From NCBI GenBank assembly GCA_027919835.1, contig JANVFP010000013.1, forward strand, positions 186,001 through 250,000: a DNA stretch of 64,000 bases. The letters run 5' to 3'. Source of the stretch: Lentinula raphanica. Its lineage: Eukaryota > Basidiomycota > Agaricomycetes > Agaricales > Omphalotaceae. Below the pieces are notes generated by a model, which searched no databases, was not told the origin of the DNA, and saw nothing but the letters and a program-made list of their open reading frames with translations. Numbering within the stretch: the stretch's first letter is position 1; every line of letters starts with the position of its first letter. Shown piece after piece: positions 33,846-44,946 of the stretch. The position numbers were made by a program, and so were the translations under genes.

Positions 33846-35564
33846 TCATGAGCTCATCCCTTGTCGTTGAGCCCGAATGCGAAGAAGTCTAGACGAATGA
33901 GTACAGTAAATCTAATGGAAGAAGAATGTACACTAGATAACACTTACCTCTCAAACTGATCTAGTGGCCCACCGTCCAGATTCTGAGTATTACTCGTATG
34001 ACCGGACTCCGTGGTAACACCTTCCATACTCTCACTCTCCATTTTCGACGCCGACGACAACTGTCTCAAAGGAACCCAATTGCTCAACGGACTCGTCCCA
34101 CTCTCGTACGAGGCTTCTGCGACATACAGCAGGAGACCATCGGGAATAATCGAATGTTCCCTCGTAGCTATAGGAGTCGTAGCTGGTGTTGTTGTACATG
34201 TCGGGGTATCGATGTCCATATCACCGCTCCCGGAGGTTTTACTAACGGTCGAGACGATCATGGGCAAGCTGACTCTGACACTCCGTGTACTCCGAGCGGC
34301 GGGGACCACCGTGTTTAGAAGGGTAGAGAGAGAAAGCGGGGCGGCATGATACGGAACGGGTAATAGTGTTGTTGGGTAGGGGTATGTGTATGTTGAGGAC
34401 GAGTCAGACGACATCAGAGACGTCGAATGGGAGGTGTCATTAGATAGCAATTGATAAGACTGGGAAGGCAGAGGAATAGCAGAAAGTTCATTCAAGCGAG
34501 TGTCTCGCCACCAGAACCTGATCGTTTGAACAGCTACTGGTCAATTCACACTCATAAACGTAATTGAGTTGACAACACCTACCTCATGCCAGCCTCACAA
34601 TCACCAACCTCTTGACCTTTCCATCTAAGCACGTCTAGCACATGTAATACACCATTCTGAGTCCAATGTTCATCGAGTATACAATCCAAGATCGTAGACG
34701 GAGGTAGAGCAGAAGGGAAAAACCATGAATCTGATTTATCGGAACTTGGATTTGTCGAGGACGCTCCCGGAAACAGAGAAATATGTTTCCCGTGTAAACG
34801 AGAACGTAGGGAGGTGTTCAACTCGTTGTCCCGCGGACTCCGAGGCTTTCTGCTCCTTGGAATAGGATTGCGACCGGGTCCATCCCGAGTGATAGCAAGA
34901 CACCGTTTACCAACTGGGACAGGCGAGAGAGCGACCCACGATGTATGTAAGTCGGCTGGAAGGCCGTCATAGCCATTGGTATCTAAATCCATTGCGCTTG
35001 CAACGACTTCACTGTGTGGCATTTCGAGCAACTCGGCATACATAATCTTGTCTGCCCATTGTGCATTCGATGAAGCACGTTTTCGTCCCTTTTTCTTTTT
35101 GGTCTTGGTCTTGGGTTTGAGCTTTGGTTTTTGAACGGGCAAGCTTTCCGTCGTCTCTACAGAATCTTCATGTGATAGCTCGTTCATCGCCGACGTGAAA
35201 TCTGCAATTCCACTATGGACGACTTTGAATACATCTTGATTGGGTTCTTCTCCTCCTTCTTCGTCTCCTTCTTCGTCTTCATCTTCATCATCGCCAAGCT
35301 TTAGCGAAGCAAACCGAGATAGATCGAATTTGAGGGCCCGTTTCTGAGAATGGGGATAAAGGGTGAAGATGGAGCAAGGTCATGCTGGGACCCTTAGTAC
35401 GCACGCGTTTTTGTTCTTCAAGAGCCTATGAGGAGATCAGTATGATCATCAAGTTGGATCATGGGTCCTACTTTGTCCCGCCTAGCTGCCTGAGATTGTT
35501 GAAGGGAAGTGAGAGTGGAGGAAGATGGAGGAAGCTTGTATGTTGATCGTCGGGAGGAAGACAT
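33846..35564 (-). CDS. snurportin-1-like m3G-cap snRNA import adaptor
   Basis: The start is MSSSRRSTYKLPPSSSTL at 35564, with an Arg-containing N-terminal helix (QAARRDKALEEQKR) resembling an importin-beta-binding region. An acidic stretch and a Lys-rich stretch follow. The cap-binding domain contains LHTSWVALSPVPVGKRCL, LFPGASS, ILDCILDEHW, YVLDV-like LHVLDVLRWKGQEV and DCEAGMRFWWRDTRLNEL. It should carry mature, trimethyl-capped U snRNPs into the nucleus. The long frame has a stop at 33944, but a strong donor (GAGAG|GTAAGT, 33947) joins an exon at 33846-33888 to give QFERLLRIRAQRQGMSS. That ending is my preferred model. A Ser/Thr-rich insertion lies around 34100-34450. Confidence 0.87.
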
Positions 35565-36317
35565 GAGTGCAAGCACGTGGCGCCGACTTCGACCCAATTC
35601 GAAATTCGTTTTGCTCTTTACCTGGTACTACTACCAAGTAGTCTCCTCGAGTTTTGTGTACAACTATCCATTCAATCTACGCTCTGAACTTACTGTAAGT
35701 CCCAATTTCAAGGTGCGAATTCGAGCTTTCCATAAGAGAATCTTTCCTTCCCACTGAGTCTTCCCGCCTTACTCGTCTTGTTGATCAGCCAAGAGCTTGG
35801 AAAACCACTGTTCAATCTCTCCGCAGCTTTCACCTCATTCTAATCTATCAGATATATCAACAATTGATTATTCCCAACTCGCGTACATTCAATCCGAAGA
35901 GTGGCATGACTAGCATGTCAATTCCAACCATAGATTGTCGCCAGAGTCCGGAAGTACCCACAGAACCGCAGCGATTACGGGAGCCTGTTAGTGTTGCCTA
36001 TTAACCCGGACTCCACGCTCTAACAAAATGCGGTAAGTGAGAAGCTGTGTTGACACCACCATCTCCTCGAAAAACGCCAAAATTTCCCATCGAGGTGAGA
36101 GTTGAAGCCTTCAAAAACCAGATATCATCGCCTCATCGCGACTTTCCTTTGTCTACTTTCTTTGTCTTGGTATAAGTAGGTGAAAGGCACTTGCTATGTC
36201 CAATGTAAGCTTCGATACCGTGCATCTCTACGATCTATCACTCAACATCTACTATAGATCCTCTTTCTCGCCTTCGATTGAAGAGTATCCTATCCAGTGA
36301 CCTGAAGCATATCCTAC
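35565..36317. other. intergenic region
   Basis: This is the divergent promoter region of snurportin and the membrane protein. A possible 5' UTR intron lies at 36204-36258 (GTAAGC..TATAG). Nothing else was recognised. Confidence 0.35.
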
Positions 36318-37442
36318 ATGTTTCTCAAAATCCAACAACGCACTGTGCGAGAGGCTAGCTCCAATTCGTCCATTAATAACACCGGCAATGGTACAAACTC
36401 TGGCTTTCAGTCTCCTCCCTGGTTGAACGGAACAACCTCATCCGACCATGGTAATCCTCCCAATGATCAGGAAGACAATCACACCGCTGGTGTTAGCAGG
36501 GCAACGTTAGGTGGAAGTATAGCTGGTGGTGTAGTTGGTACTGCCCTTGCCATGGGTCTGATCTGGTGGATTTGGAGGATGAGAAAGACGAGAAGGGCTG
36601 CAAATGCCCAGCGAAATCCAAGTAAGAGATGGAGGGGATGGGTAGACTGGATTGTCCAACACCGGAAAGGACAACGAGCGCAGTATACAGGGCATGCACG
36701 AGATACGAAGGAGAGAATACCAATTGATGCAGATGATGATTCTTCTCAAATCTTACAAGGTAAATTTCCCAAAATCTTCCATGTACCTATTATGTCGGGC
36801 GACTTAGCATTCTTCTCCCTCGTAGCTTTACCAAATCCTGCAACACATCTTTCTCTTCCTCCCGATGTTCATTTGACCACCAACATAACCAGGCCCTTAC
36901 CTATGTATCAGGAAGCTACCAGTCCAAGTCTCGACGAAGCTGCTCCTAATGATGGTACAGGGCCACCGCGGTACTGGCAAATCCACAACTCTCCTTCCGC
37001 CGTGTCTCTCCATCGAGATTTATCTTGTCATAAGCATGATGAATCGATGGGAATCACCTCAGCACCTGCTCCGAGCACGGTCGATGCAGATCATGGTCAT
37101 GATACGCACTCGAGCTTGGATCCTCTATCTGGAAGTTTGGAAAATCTTCCCTCTTCTGCAAAAGCCTCGGAGTCTTCACCTTCATCGCCGGTCTCTCAAT
37201 CTGTAGCAGATCTCAGTCCGCATAATCCTCACGATGACTCTTCCCGCTGGGCTCCTATCCCAGCCACCCATCGTAACATGATCCCCGCAGCAGATCACCT
37301 CCTAGATTTAGAATCAAGCTCTACACGGCGGAACGCGGTTAGTTCGCCTCTTGGTAACGAATTCGAGCTTACAATTAGAGACCTTCGTCGTGAAGTCGAA
37401 GTGTTGAAAGAGGAGAACGCGAGGTTACAGCGCCTACCATAA
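36318..37442 (+). CDS. single-pass membrane protein with coiled-coil tail
   Basis: The protein is 374 residues and apparently intronless. Residues 1-62 are Asn/Ser/Gly/Thr-rich with several N-glycosylation sequons (NSSINNTGNGT, NGTT). One membrane segment follows (about residues 66-88: IAGGVVGTALAMGLIWWIW), then a basic stop-transfer stretch (RMRKTRRAANAQRNPSKR). The cytoplasmic part is long, Ser/Pro-rich and low in structure, and ends in a short coiled coil (LRREVEVLKEENARLQR). This layout is common in fungal Mid2/Wsc-like sensors and unnamed Agaricomycete proteins. No cysteine-rich WSC domain is seen and no signal peptide precedes it, so an upstream exon may be missing. I do not assign a function. 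Confidence 0.7.
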   Translation: MFLKIQQRTVREASSNSSINNTGNGTNSGFQSPPWLNGTTSSDHGNPPNDQEDNHTAGVSRATLGGSIAGGVVGTALAMGLIWWIWRMRKTRRAANAQRNPSKRWRGWVDWIVQHRKGQRAQYTGHARDTKERIPIDADDDSSQILQGKFPKIFHVPIMSGDLAFFSLVALPNPATHLSLPPDVHLTTNITRPLPMYQEATSPSLDEAAPNDGTGPPRYWQIHNSPSAVSLHRDLSCHKHDESMGITSAPAPSTVDADHGHDTHSSLDPLSGSLENLPSSAKASESSPSSPVSQSVADLSPHNPHDDSSRWAPIPATHRNMIPAADHLLDLESSSTRRNAVSSPLGNEFELTIRDLRREVEVLKEENARLQRLP

Positions 37443-38366
37443 ATCATGTCAAGCACACTTTTTTCTGACTCAAAAAATAAAAGGTACCCGAGATATGTGA
37501 AGAGATCTGAAGAGATGTGACTTAGTAGAATCACTCAGATTCCATGGAAACCTCTCCTGGCTCTCCATCTCTCTCCATTCTTGTGCTCTTACATCAGTAT
37601 GCCGACTAATGCCGGATGATCAATCGTTGATCCATGCCGTAATTCCTCCAAAATTTCTCGGCTTCACTGCCATCCATCAGCATCGATCACTCGGGACCTC
37701 TCGGGTACCTTTTATTTCTCGACGTAAGAAAAAAGGGGCGGTATCCATGTATGTGGGAGATACCGATTCCGGATAGCGATGGCGCTATTTGATCATGTGC
37801 CTCTACACCTAACCTTATTACCTTTACCTTCCGAGTTGCGGTATACCATCATGCTGGACTCGATGCAACCACAGATTAAAGCATTGAAGCTGTGCTGTGA
37901 TGATGATGATGATGACTCCAGGTAGTGATCTGTAGTAATATGCTCTGAAGACTGATAATACATAGCTCACTTCCAATCCCAGCTTCGCCTGGCTCAACAT
38001 TACTTACCTTGGATTCTCCACTTCAATAATCAAGCCCAGACACCTACTACCCATAATACCATTTTCATGTGCCTTTCAGAGAAGGGCCTTGAGATCATCT
38101 GTGTCCAAGAAAATTGAGAGTCAACACAAAATCATGTCGCCGCAATGCAGCTGCTGCAACCGGCATGACCGGCACACCTGTCATGCCCGAGGAATCCAGA
38201 TTTTCCTTATATGTATCATTTTTGAATCCTCCGCTTTCACGAAGTTTTACCCTTGCAATGGAGATCAACATGCCTCAAAAAATTCTGACAAGCTCGAAAA
38301 ATCACTCTGAGTACCTCTATGTACAGAATTATCTTACAACTAGTGACTTGATCTATGTTTTGGGCT
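37443..38366. other. gene-poor region
   Basis: There is no credible gene. Near 37743-37790 there are GTATGTGGGA and GGATAGCGATG segments that resemble the terminal repeats of the element at 38367-39543. Confidence 0.4.
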
Positions 38367-39543
38367 CGATAGCGATGCTGGTGGCAATAATAAAAATAAT
38401 TAATTCCTTCCAAAAAAGGAAAGAGGAAAAGGGAAGAGAGCGAAGATTCTCTCCATAATGTAGTGTTATGCCTCTTAAATTTCTCAGTAAGATGCAATCA
38501 GATGTTTGAGCTTGTTGTACTGAGATTTACCATCCATTGAGGTGAAGGAGTGAGCAGGATTGAGCTCAACATAAATCAGCTCGAAAAAGCCATATTTGGA
38601 TTTTTTTCAGCCAGTCGCAGTATCTTCCGGTTTCCGGCACAGATAGCGATACTAAAAAGGAATTATTTTTGCTGATGTCACATTGGCGCTTAGAGCACGT
38701 CGGCACTTATGGCTGCAAACTTCGCAAGAACATCGGTGTCTTTTGGTTGTACAAGCTGAGGGCCCTACCACTAAGGGCAGTGCTTTCAGATATGAAATGT
38801 AGCACTCTCAAACAAGATTTCTACAAGAAATAGTGTGAGTCTGTCAACATATGCTTGAGAAATACATGCACACATATCATACAATCAATGATTTTTTTGC
38901 CTAGCTTTATCAACTGTATGCCCTTGCTATGGCTTGAGCAAAGGTGGCCTCCAGAGAGCAATTTTATAGTGTAGCCTCCTGTGGACTCAATACTCCAAGT
39001 ACTTTCCTTTTGAATGACAAGAGCTTGAACATATTGCAGACTTGAAGACAAAAGACCAATGTAATTGTAAGTAATGTCTAGCAATACATAGTCACTTGAG
39101 AGCTAGGTGTTCCATTTTCTGCTTTGAAACTGAGATATGAGGGAGCATGGGCATCCAAACCCAAATTTCAAGCAAATGTTGAATCGGTTAACCTCAAATT
39201 GGCGGAGACTCGAGAAAGCATTGCGTGTGAATATATAACCCAAATAGTGTATTACTTAATACAGGCGCTATCCGGTATCGCTATCTGCCACCAGCATGGA
39301 TAGCGAGCCATGTTTTGTTGCCACAAGCATGAAATTCACAGAATCCCTGTCCTTGTTATTGAAAAGGCTCGGAAACACAAAACAACCTACCTTGTGCATT
39401 CTTCTAATGCATTCGGTGAATCTTACAGCTTCTAGAAGGTATTGAGACGGTAGAGACACTCCTGCTTTCCTTTCCTTTTTTTCCTTTTTTGGAAAATTTC
39501 CTTTTTGATTTAATTTTGCCAAATCCCACATACATCGCTATCG
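38367..39543. mobile_element. candidate decayed element with nested terminal inverted repeats
   Basis: The left end reads CGATAGCGATG and is followed by AT-rich sequence with TTCCAAAAAAGGAAA. The right end is its inverse: CATCGCTATCG, preceded by TTTCCTTTTTT-type sequence and TTTAATTTTG. An inner inverted pair (about 38634-38650 and 39272-39286) shares GGCA..AGATAGCGATAC. No transposase frame is inside and I could not find a clean target duplication. It fits an old non-autonomous DNA element, perhaps one nested in another. The superfamily is unknown. Confidence 0.45.
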
Positions 39544-39573
39544 GGCCAGAAAAAAGTGCACTTGCCATGAATT

Positions 39574-39738
39574 ATGGTAGGCGCTGTAAAGCATAGTGAC
39601 GTAGTATCACCATCGGATCGCGCTGAGGAGAGTACTACTCAGGCCGAGGTAGTCGAAGGTGGTCGTCTAATACCTGCACTTCAATCTGGAGACAAATCAG
39701 ACCTCGATCCTTTTCACGATGATATCGGTGAACATTGA
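39574..39738 (+). other. 54-codon open frame, possible orphan exon
   Basis: ATG at 39574 opens a frame with natural-looking composition (EESTTQAEVVEGGRLIPAL, then LDPFHDDIGEH) that ends at 39738. It resembles the C-terminal end of a larger protein. A splice acceptor-like GGTAG lies at its start, 30 bases beyond the inverted-repeat element. Similar scraps follow (for example KAETLAKTRMAASSWDLG near 40115-40165). These may be remains of a broken gene; I do not recognise it. Confidence 0.3.
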
Positions 39739-40495
39739 ACGCGTCCTTCGTATGGCCTGACGCTCGTAGTATGTACCGAGTATTATGATGTTGACTGACT
39801 GGTTAGTGTAGGACTACTAGTAGTACGCCAAAAGTGTAACTATATTGTATACATATAGATTAGCAAAGTTTTTGCTCAACCAGTGCTCAACGTTACTTGT
39901 TTCTCCAACGATATCGGTGACGAGAACATATCTTCATCAGGCAGGCTCTCATTGCTTTTTTCGGAATTGCGTTTAGTACTCTTCCTTTCGGCCGTGGCCT
40001 CGCAAGCCGTGGACGCACCGCCCGTGTTTGAAGTGTCGGGTACACGGTGGCCAAGTATCAAAATCTAGGATATCTAGATTCGAATCCGAACATAAGAGTC
40101 AACCCAAAGCGGAGACACTGGCGAAGACTCGAATGGCTGCCAGTTCTTGGGATCTGGGAAAGATCATGTAAGTATACATCCAACGTTCAACGTTGTCAAC
40201 TTCCAAAACTAGTCAAAAACTAGTAGATTCGAACTGGATATGCGAGCAACTTTGAAGAAATCTAGAAAGAGCTATTGGATACAGGTATCATCTATTTGTT
40301 GTGGGATAATCAAGTAGTGTATTCATTAGGGTTCTGCCAACCCATCAAGCTGCAATAGCGTCCTATGGCCATTAATTGCCACTGTCCATCCATCGTTCAT
40401 CCATCATCCACAATTGATCATAGGCTGTCTCATCATGCAAATCATAAAAATCGTAATAAACTGCCATCACTGATAGAGCTTGAATCATCAGACGC
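39739..40495. other. gene-poor region with coding-like scraps
   Basis: Short frames on both strands (39876-40068, 40110-40168) have protein-like stretches but no continuous gene. A tRNA-like B box (GATTCGAATCC) at about 40077 lacks a matching acceptor stem. Confidence 0.3.
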
Positions 40496-42098
40496 TTACT
40501 TCAACATTCTTCTTCGTCTCTCCCAAATCAACAGCAACCAATCCTGCGGATCGTGCGGGGTTGATTGAGAGCTTCCCTCTCGTACCATGATGTCAATACC
40601 ATTATCTTCATCATCCGTAGGACTGAGAGGCTCCGCGATGGAAGACGTATCCGACTTCGAGCTTGACTTCGACTCATAGCTATACATTGACTCCCTGGTC
40701 TGGAGACTGGGAGCTGCAGGTGGAGGGATGATACCGGCGGTAGATGAAATACTGGCTTGTCTGCTGAAGAAACCACCGATCTTCTTGCTGAACTGTGTAG
40801 GGGTCATAACAGCTGATGGGGTGGGAGACTCGATTGAGGCCAAGGCTGGGCTATTCAAACTGCTCAAGGTCGGCGTAGGTTTGGCATTCCACAGCTTGAA
40901 ACCCCAGCCGGACTTGATAGATGATGTATCGGCTTCATCACCAGTCGTAGACGCGGGAGGTGGTGGAAGCTTTATCGACGAAGTGTCAGATCCATGCTGA
41001 CCATCCCCACTTCCAACATTGTTTTCTTCGATGAACGCGCGCAACGCGGTGACACACGTCTCAGACGCCTCTCGTGCTTCCACTGCTTCCGTCAATTCAT
41101 GTCTGGTTTCTTCCAGATCTGACTTGAGCGTGGTAATCTCTTTCTGGAGAGCCTGGATTTGCGCAGTGCTGTCTGAAGAGAAATCATCCAGAGGTGGAGA
41201 TATGCCACTCGGATAGCCTCCAAACAGCCCAGAGATTCTACGGTTTGGCACTGGCGAAGGGTTGGGACTGATATTGTCGCCGGGAACCGTGAGTATCTGA
41301 GAATTGTTTTCGTGAGATGAGGAAAGACCGAAATTGAGGTTGCTCAGAGTTTGAAGACCAGAATCTGAGACCGAAGAAATTCGTCTGTGCCCGTTAGAAG
41401 GCCTGCCGTTGAATGAGCCTGTGAGAGGAGTGAAGGAGGTACGTTTTGAAGGAGGACTCAAGCTCAAGTGATTCAAACCAGCACGGGATAAGTCTAGAGG
41501 TGTGATTTGGGCGCTCTGCCGACGATTCTCCGTCTGCAAACGCATGAGGCCACGTCTGAATGAATGAGTGAGAATTCGCATTGAGCGAGATAGAGATAGC
41601 CATTCACCTGCTCTCCTCCACTTTGGTTCTTAACATGGAAATAGCTTCCTCGTCGTCCTTGTTCTTCCGGCGCGCCTCCATGAGCTCTTCTTCCATATGG
41701 GTAGCCTTATCTGTCATATGTTGCAACGCGTCCTCCAATTCCGCCTCTCTTGAATGAGCAGACGCAAGAAGAGAAACTAAATCGTCCTTTTCTTTGCTCA
41801 AATCGGAGAGCGAGCGTCGAAGCTGTGAAATTATGTGTGCCAGAACATCTGGGTCGAGTGAATCACGCAGGTGCGCGATAACGGGAGCGCTGTTCGCGTG
41901 TGAAGTGGCATTATGCGCTGGCGTAGGTGGAAGAGACTCCATATCGAGTTGGCGTTCGAGTTCAAGGCTGAGGTCGATTGAGAACGGTCTCTTGTGAGAG
42001 GCAGAGACAGGTCTGATTGGCGCAAAAGATGTGTTGCTGTCAGCACTGGGTGGAACTTCGAATTGTAATGATGGTTGGGGGCTGGTCAAGGTGTCCAT
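40496..42098 (-). CDS. coiled-coil protein of unknown function
   Basis: The start is ATG at 42098 (MDTLTSPQPSLQFEVPPSAD). Exon 1 ends at 41631 and a ~50-nt intron leads to VEESRRGLMRLQTENRRQSA. The product is about 520 residues. It has two long helical coiled-coil segments, about 41620-41820 (DLSKEKDDLVSLLASAHSRE onward) and about 41040-41160 (IQALQKEITTLKSDLEETRH onward), separated by Ser/Pro-rich linkers. Near the end are KSGWGFKLWNAKP and KKIGGFFSRQASISS, short hydrophobic/basic motifs that could contact membrane or partner. It is not confidently assigned to a family; scaffold or polarity proteins share this layout. Confidence 0.75.
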
Positions 42099-42289
42099 GG
42101 TGGTTAAGTTCAAGTGGTAAATAACATGAAAATGTTCCCACGTGTTTCATGTTCACGGAAATGGCAAAAGAAGCAACGCGTAAATTGCTCTGCTACAATA
42201 CATGTGGACGCCCGGGATGCTGGCTATGTTACTCGAACAGCCTGCGAGAAGCTCATAGTAATTGCACTTGGAAAGGAAATTAGGAAATC

Positions 42290-42605
42290 AACATCAACTT
42301 CATGGAAATAAAAAGATTTTCAGCGTGCTTCATCCGGAGTTCGGATTCACAAGTCCACAACTGCCTGTAGCTCTTTCCAACGTTCGAGCTGCCATCCATA
42401 TGCATGAACAATCGACCATTCGATCCGACAAGCTTGGCCAACAAGGTATCACGGGAGGCAACCTACTTCGGACCAATGGAGGTTCCTATGGTCAACGTTG
42501 ATCGATCGTGCAGTTCGAAGTATCGACCTGTATCGACTCCTCGATCGCGTCCTCGAGCTTTTCCAGTGTGTATTAGAAGTTTGAGCGTTCTTGGTCCGGA
42601 TCCTG
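42290..42605 (-). other. coding-like stretch beyond the MYND gene
   Basis: On the minus strand a long frame of natural composition (TGRYFELHDRSTLTIGTSIG, then VASRDTLLAKLVGSNGRLF) is broken only by a TAG at 42463-42465. A splice acceptor (GGGACAG) at its 5' edge is in phase with a donor near the end of the MYND gene. It could therefore be an alternative or true C-terminal exon of that gene, or a decayed fragment. Confidence 0.3.
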
Positions 42606-42796
42606 TCCCAGATATTCAAGGACCATCGGAGCAAACCAGCAGATTCAAGTACACCTATAGTTACACTTGCACTCTTCAGAATCGGAGGCCAGGAGCAAGA
42701 TAGTAGTTGATTGGGGCGGGAAAGAAACTACAAGGTCCGTCACAGCTCTGAGTCACTGTATCACTCATACGAAATCTACTCCAAAGATGAACAACT

Positions 42797-43680
42797 TCAA
42801 TGGTAAATAGAGAAGTGAGATTGTGACTCACCAGTCATACCTCGACGCACATCGTACTTATGCCAATCGAATACATCCCACAACTTCAACTGTTTGAACA
42901 CAACGCACTCCTTCTTGTGCTTCTTTGCCCAATCTTGACTTTGGCATTCCTGTTCAGTTCAGCATGTCAGATCGGACAGAATTTGACGGACAAGAAGATC
43001 AACCTTGCTGCAGTACACAGACAAAGTGCATGCAGAACATCTTTGCTCAGCAGGTTTGTTGCAATTGGAACACAAGGCCGGAGTGGTACTTGAGGGGACG
43101 TTTTTGATACGAGAGCGGAAGACGTGGCCGGCTGCCATGAGATCCTTCAGATTGACAGGAAGGACCTAAAGTCATAACAATCAGGTTATTGAGCACGAGG
43201 ATCAGTGGCAGCACAAAGCCTAGATATACCTTGACTGCGTCGGGTTGCGATATCTTCACACCCTCATTTCCATCCATGAACTCATGTCGTTCCGCATACA
43301 TGATACATAGCGTCGATCCAACCTTACATTTTTTCATCACATCCGGGAACAAAGATTGGTCGTCGAAGTAGAACGAGACAAGATACTGACGTCCAGAGAG
43401 GTCTTTGACCTTGTACACAGGTCGAACAGGCCATTGATTGTCTTGGATGATTTCAGCGAAAGTACACCAATGCTTGCGATATGAGCGATTTCGGAATCTA
43501 GGTTTGGATTTATCGAATTCGATGAAATCATCGTCGGAATCGTCGTAGAAAGTTATGAAACCTGCGTCGAGAGGGAGGCTCGAGAATCGAGGGAAGAAGA
43601 ACTGAAAGCATTGATGAGACCCATCTGCAAAGATTGGTCAATGAACCTACTTGGTTGCCAAGATCAGGAAGTCCGGACAT
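42797..43680 (-). CDS. MYND-type zinc-finger protein
   Basis: Start ATG is at 43680 (MSGLPDLGNQ). A 54-nt intron follows, then FFFPRFSSLPLDAGFITFYD, an acidic patch, and a domain with RPVYKVKDLSGRQYLVSFYF, CKVGSTLCIMYAERHEFMDG and KISQPDAVKVLPVNLKDL. The C-terminal MYND finger is formed across an intron: CSNCNKPAEQRCSACTLSVY, then CSKECQSQDWAKKHKKEC. All expected Cys/His ligands are present. MYND fingers mediate protein-protein contacts; the partner is not evident. I end the frame at 42797 after the last clear exon, but splicing onward to 42463 is possible. Confidence 0.82.
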
Positions 43681-44946
43681 GAATGAAAAATCACGATGGA
43701 GGTTGAGTTTAAAATTTTGACCCCTCAAGCTCAAGTGACGATTAGCGCCCATTAGCGCCCGTTGACGCTCGCGGCTCAAGAGTCAAATGGCTAGAGATTT
43801 GCATGAGCAGGAAGCCCCATAGGATCGTACGAAGAATATCCTGACGACTGTCTCGACAGCAAGCGTTTGCAAGGAGAACATATCCATTACTCTACTTGTA
43901 GCCTGAACGGCTCGATTGAGCAAAATTCGCGAGCGTTTGCAAACAAGTTCTGGAACAATGCATATATGTACCGCCGGTTGGTATCTGATCGATGAATGCC
44001 ATTGACTTCGAAATCAGGCAGTCGGTATCTATTTCACCAAGCGGATTACTCACTTCATAGCACGCGAGTCCTGGGATGGTCTTGAGGATTTGTCAGTTGA
44101 ATTTGGCTTCGGCCACTTCAACAAGCGTTCGTTACCAGTCTCCCCCCTTTGGGTAGATAAGTACATTCTACTAATAGCGTCTATCAGTGACAGTATGTAC
44201 ATGATGATGAGTGCGAAATTCACCGGTCAACATGTTGGTGCGCAGGGTCGCCCCACTCGAGTCAGGGTCAGATGCTTACCGATCGAGAGACCATATAAGA
44301 CGCTTTGACCAGACCCAAAAAGGCTCTACCACTTACTGTACTTCAATACGCGCTTCCGGAGAACCAAAAACCGTCAACCAATTCTGAAGACCCTTCTCCA
44401 CGACTTTGCGAATGGATTCCCTTCAGGTTCAAACAGTAAGTTCGGATATTGCGGTATCGGTTTCCGAATGCCACGTACAGGGCCGAAGACTCAGGATTCC
44501 TTCATCAGATGAGTCTTTTCTTCTTCATAGCCTGAGGCTGTACTGCTATGGCTGAATATGATGTTTTGTTGTATAACGAAGTAGCAGGAACAACCTGGGG
44601 TTTTCACAGACTCGATCCGAAATCCGGTTCCTTCTTCAGAGCCACCCCTCCGTTGTGAACTACTTTTAGCTGAACCTTGTTGAAAGTCATGCTCGACATT
44701 GTGAGCCAAGAAAGCCTAGCGAAAGACTACTTTGTATGAGTTGAGGTTCAAACGTTTACTATCAGTACTCACCGTGTAATCCAGTCCAGTAAACAGGAAA
44801 ACAAACAGGAGCGGAGGAAAGTCCTTTTTCTAGGATTATCATTGAATAAAGTTCAAAGGCAACACGGGCATAGTTTGCACGGCAATCACCGATCTTTTCT
44901 AGCTTCTCGATGTGTGTAATGGTTCTGCCCTTTTCACCTTGCCGCC
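43681..44946. other. intergenic region, no gene recognised
   Basis: This contains a short direct repeat ATTAGCGCCC (near 43740-43760) and several unsupported short frames. It serves as the divergent promoter region of the MYND gene and TF1. Confidence 0.4.

Noticed and set aside
35989..35998. TAGTGTTGCC, identical to the hAT terminus, in the snurportin/membrane-protein intergenic region
   Set aside because: Only ten bases match, no ACTCGAGTT repeats follow, and no inverted partner or target duplication is nearby. It is probably chance.
40020..40100. tRNA-like segment with a GATTCGAATCC B box and a GTGGCCAAGT A-box-like sequence
   Set aside because: The A-to-B spacing is too short and no acceptor or anticodon stem can be paired.
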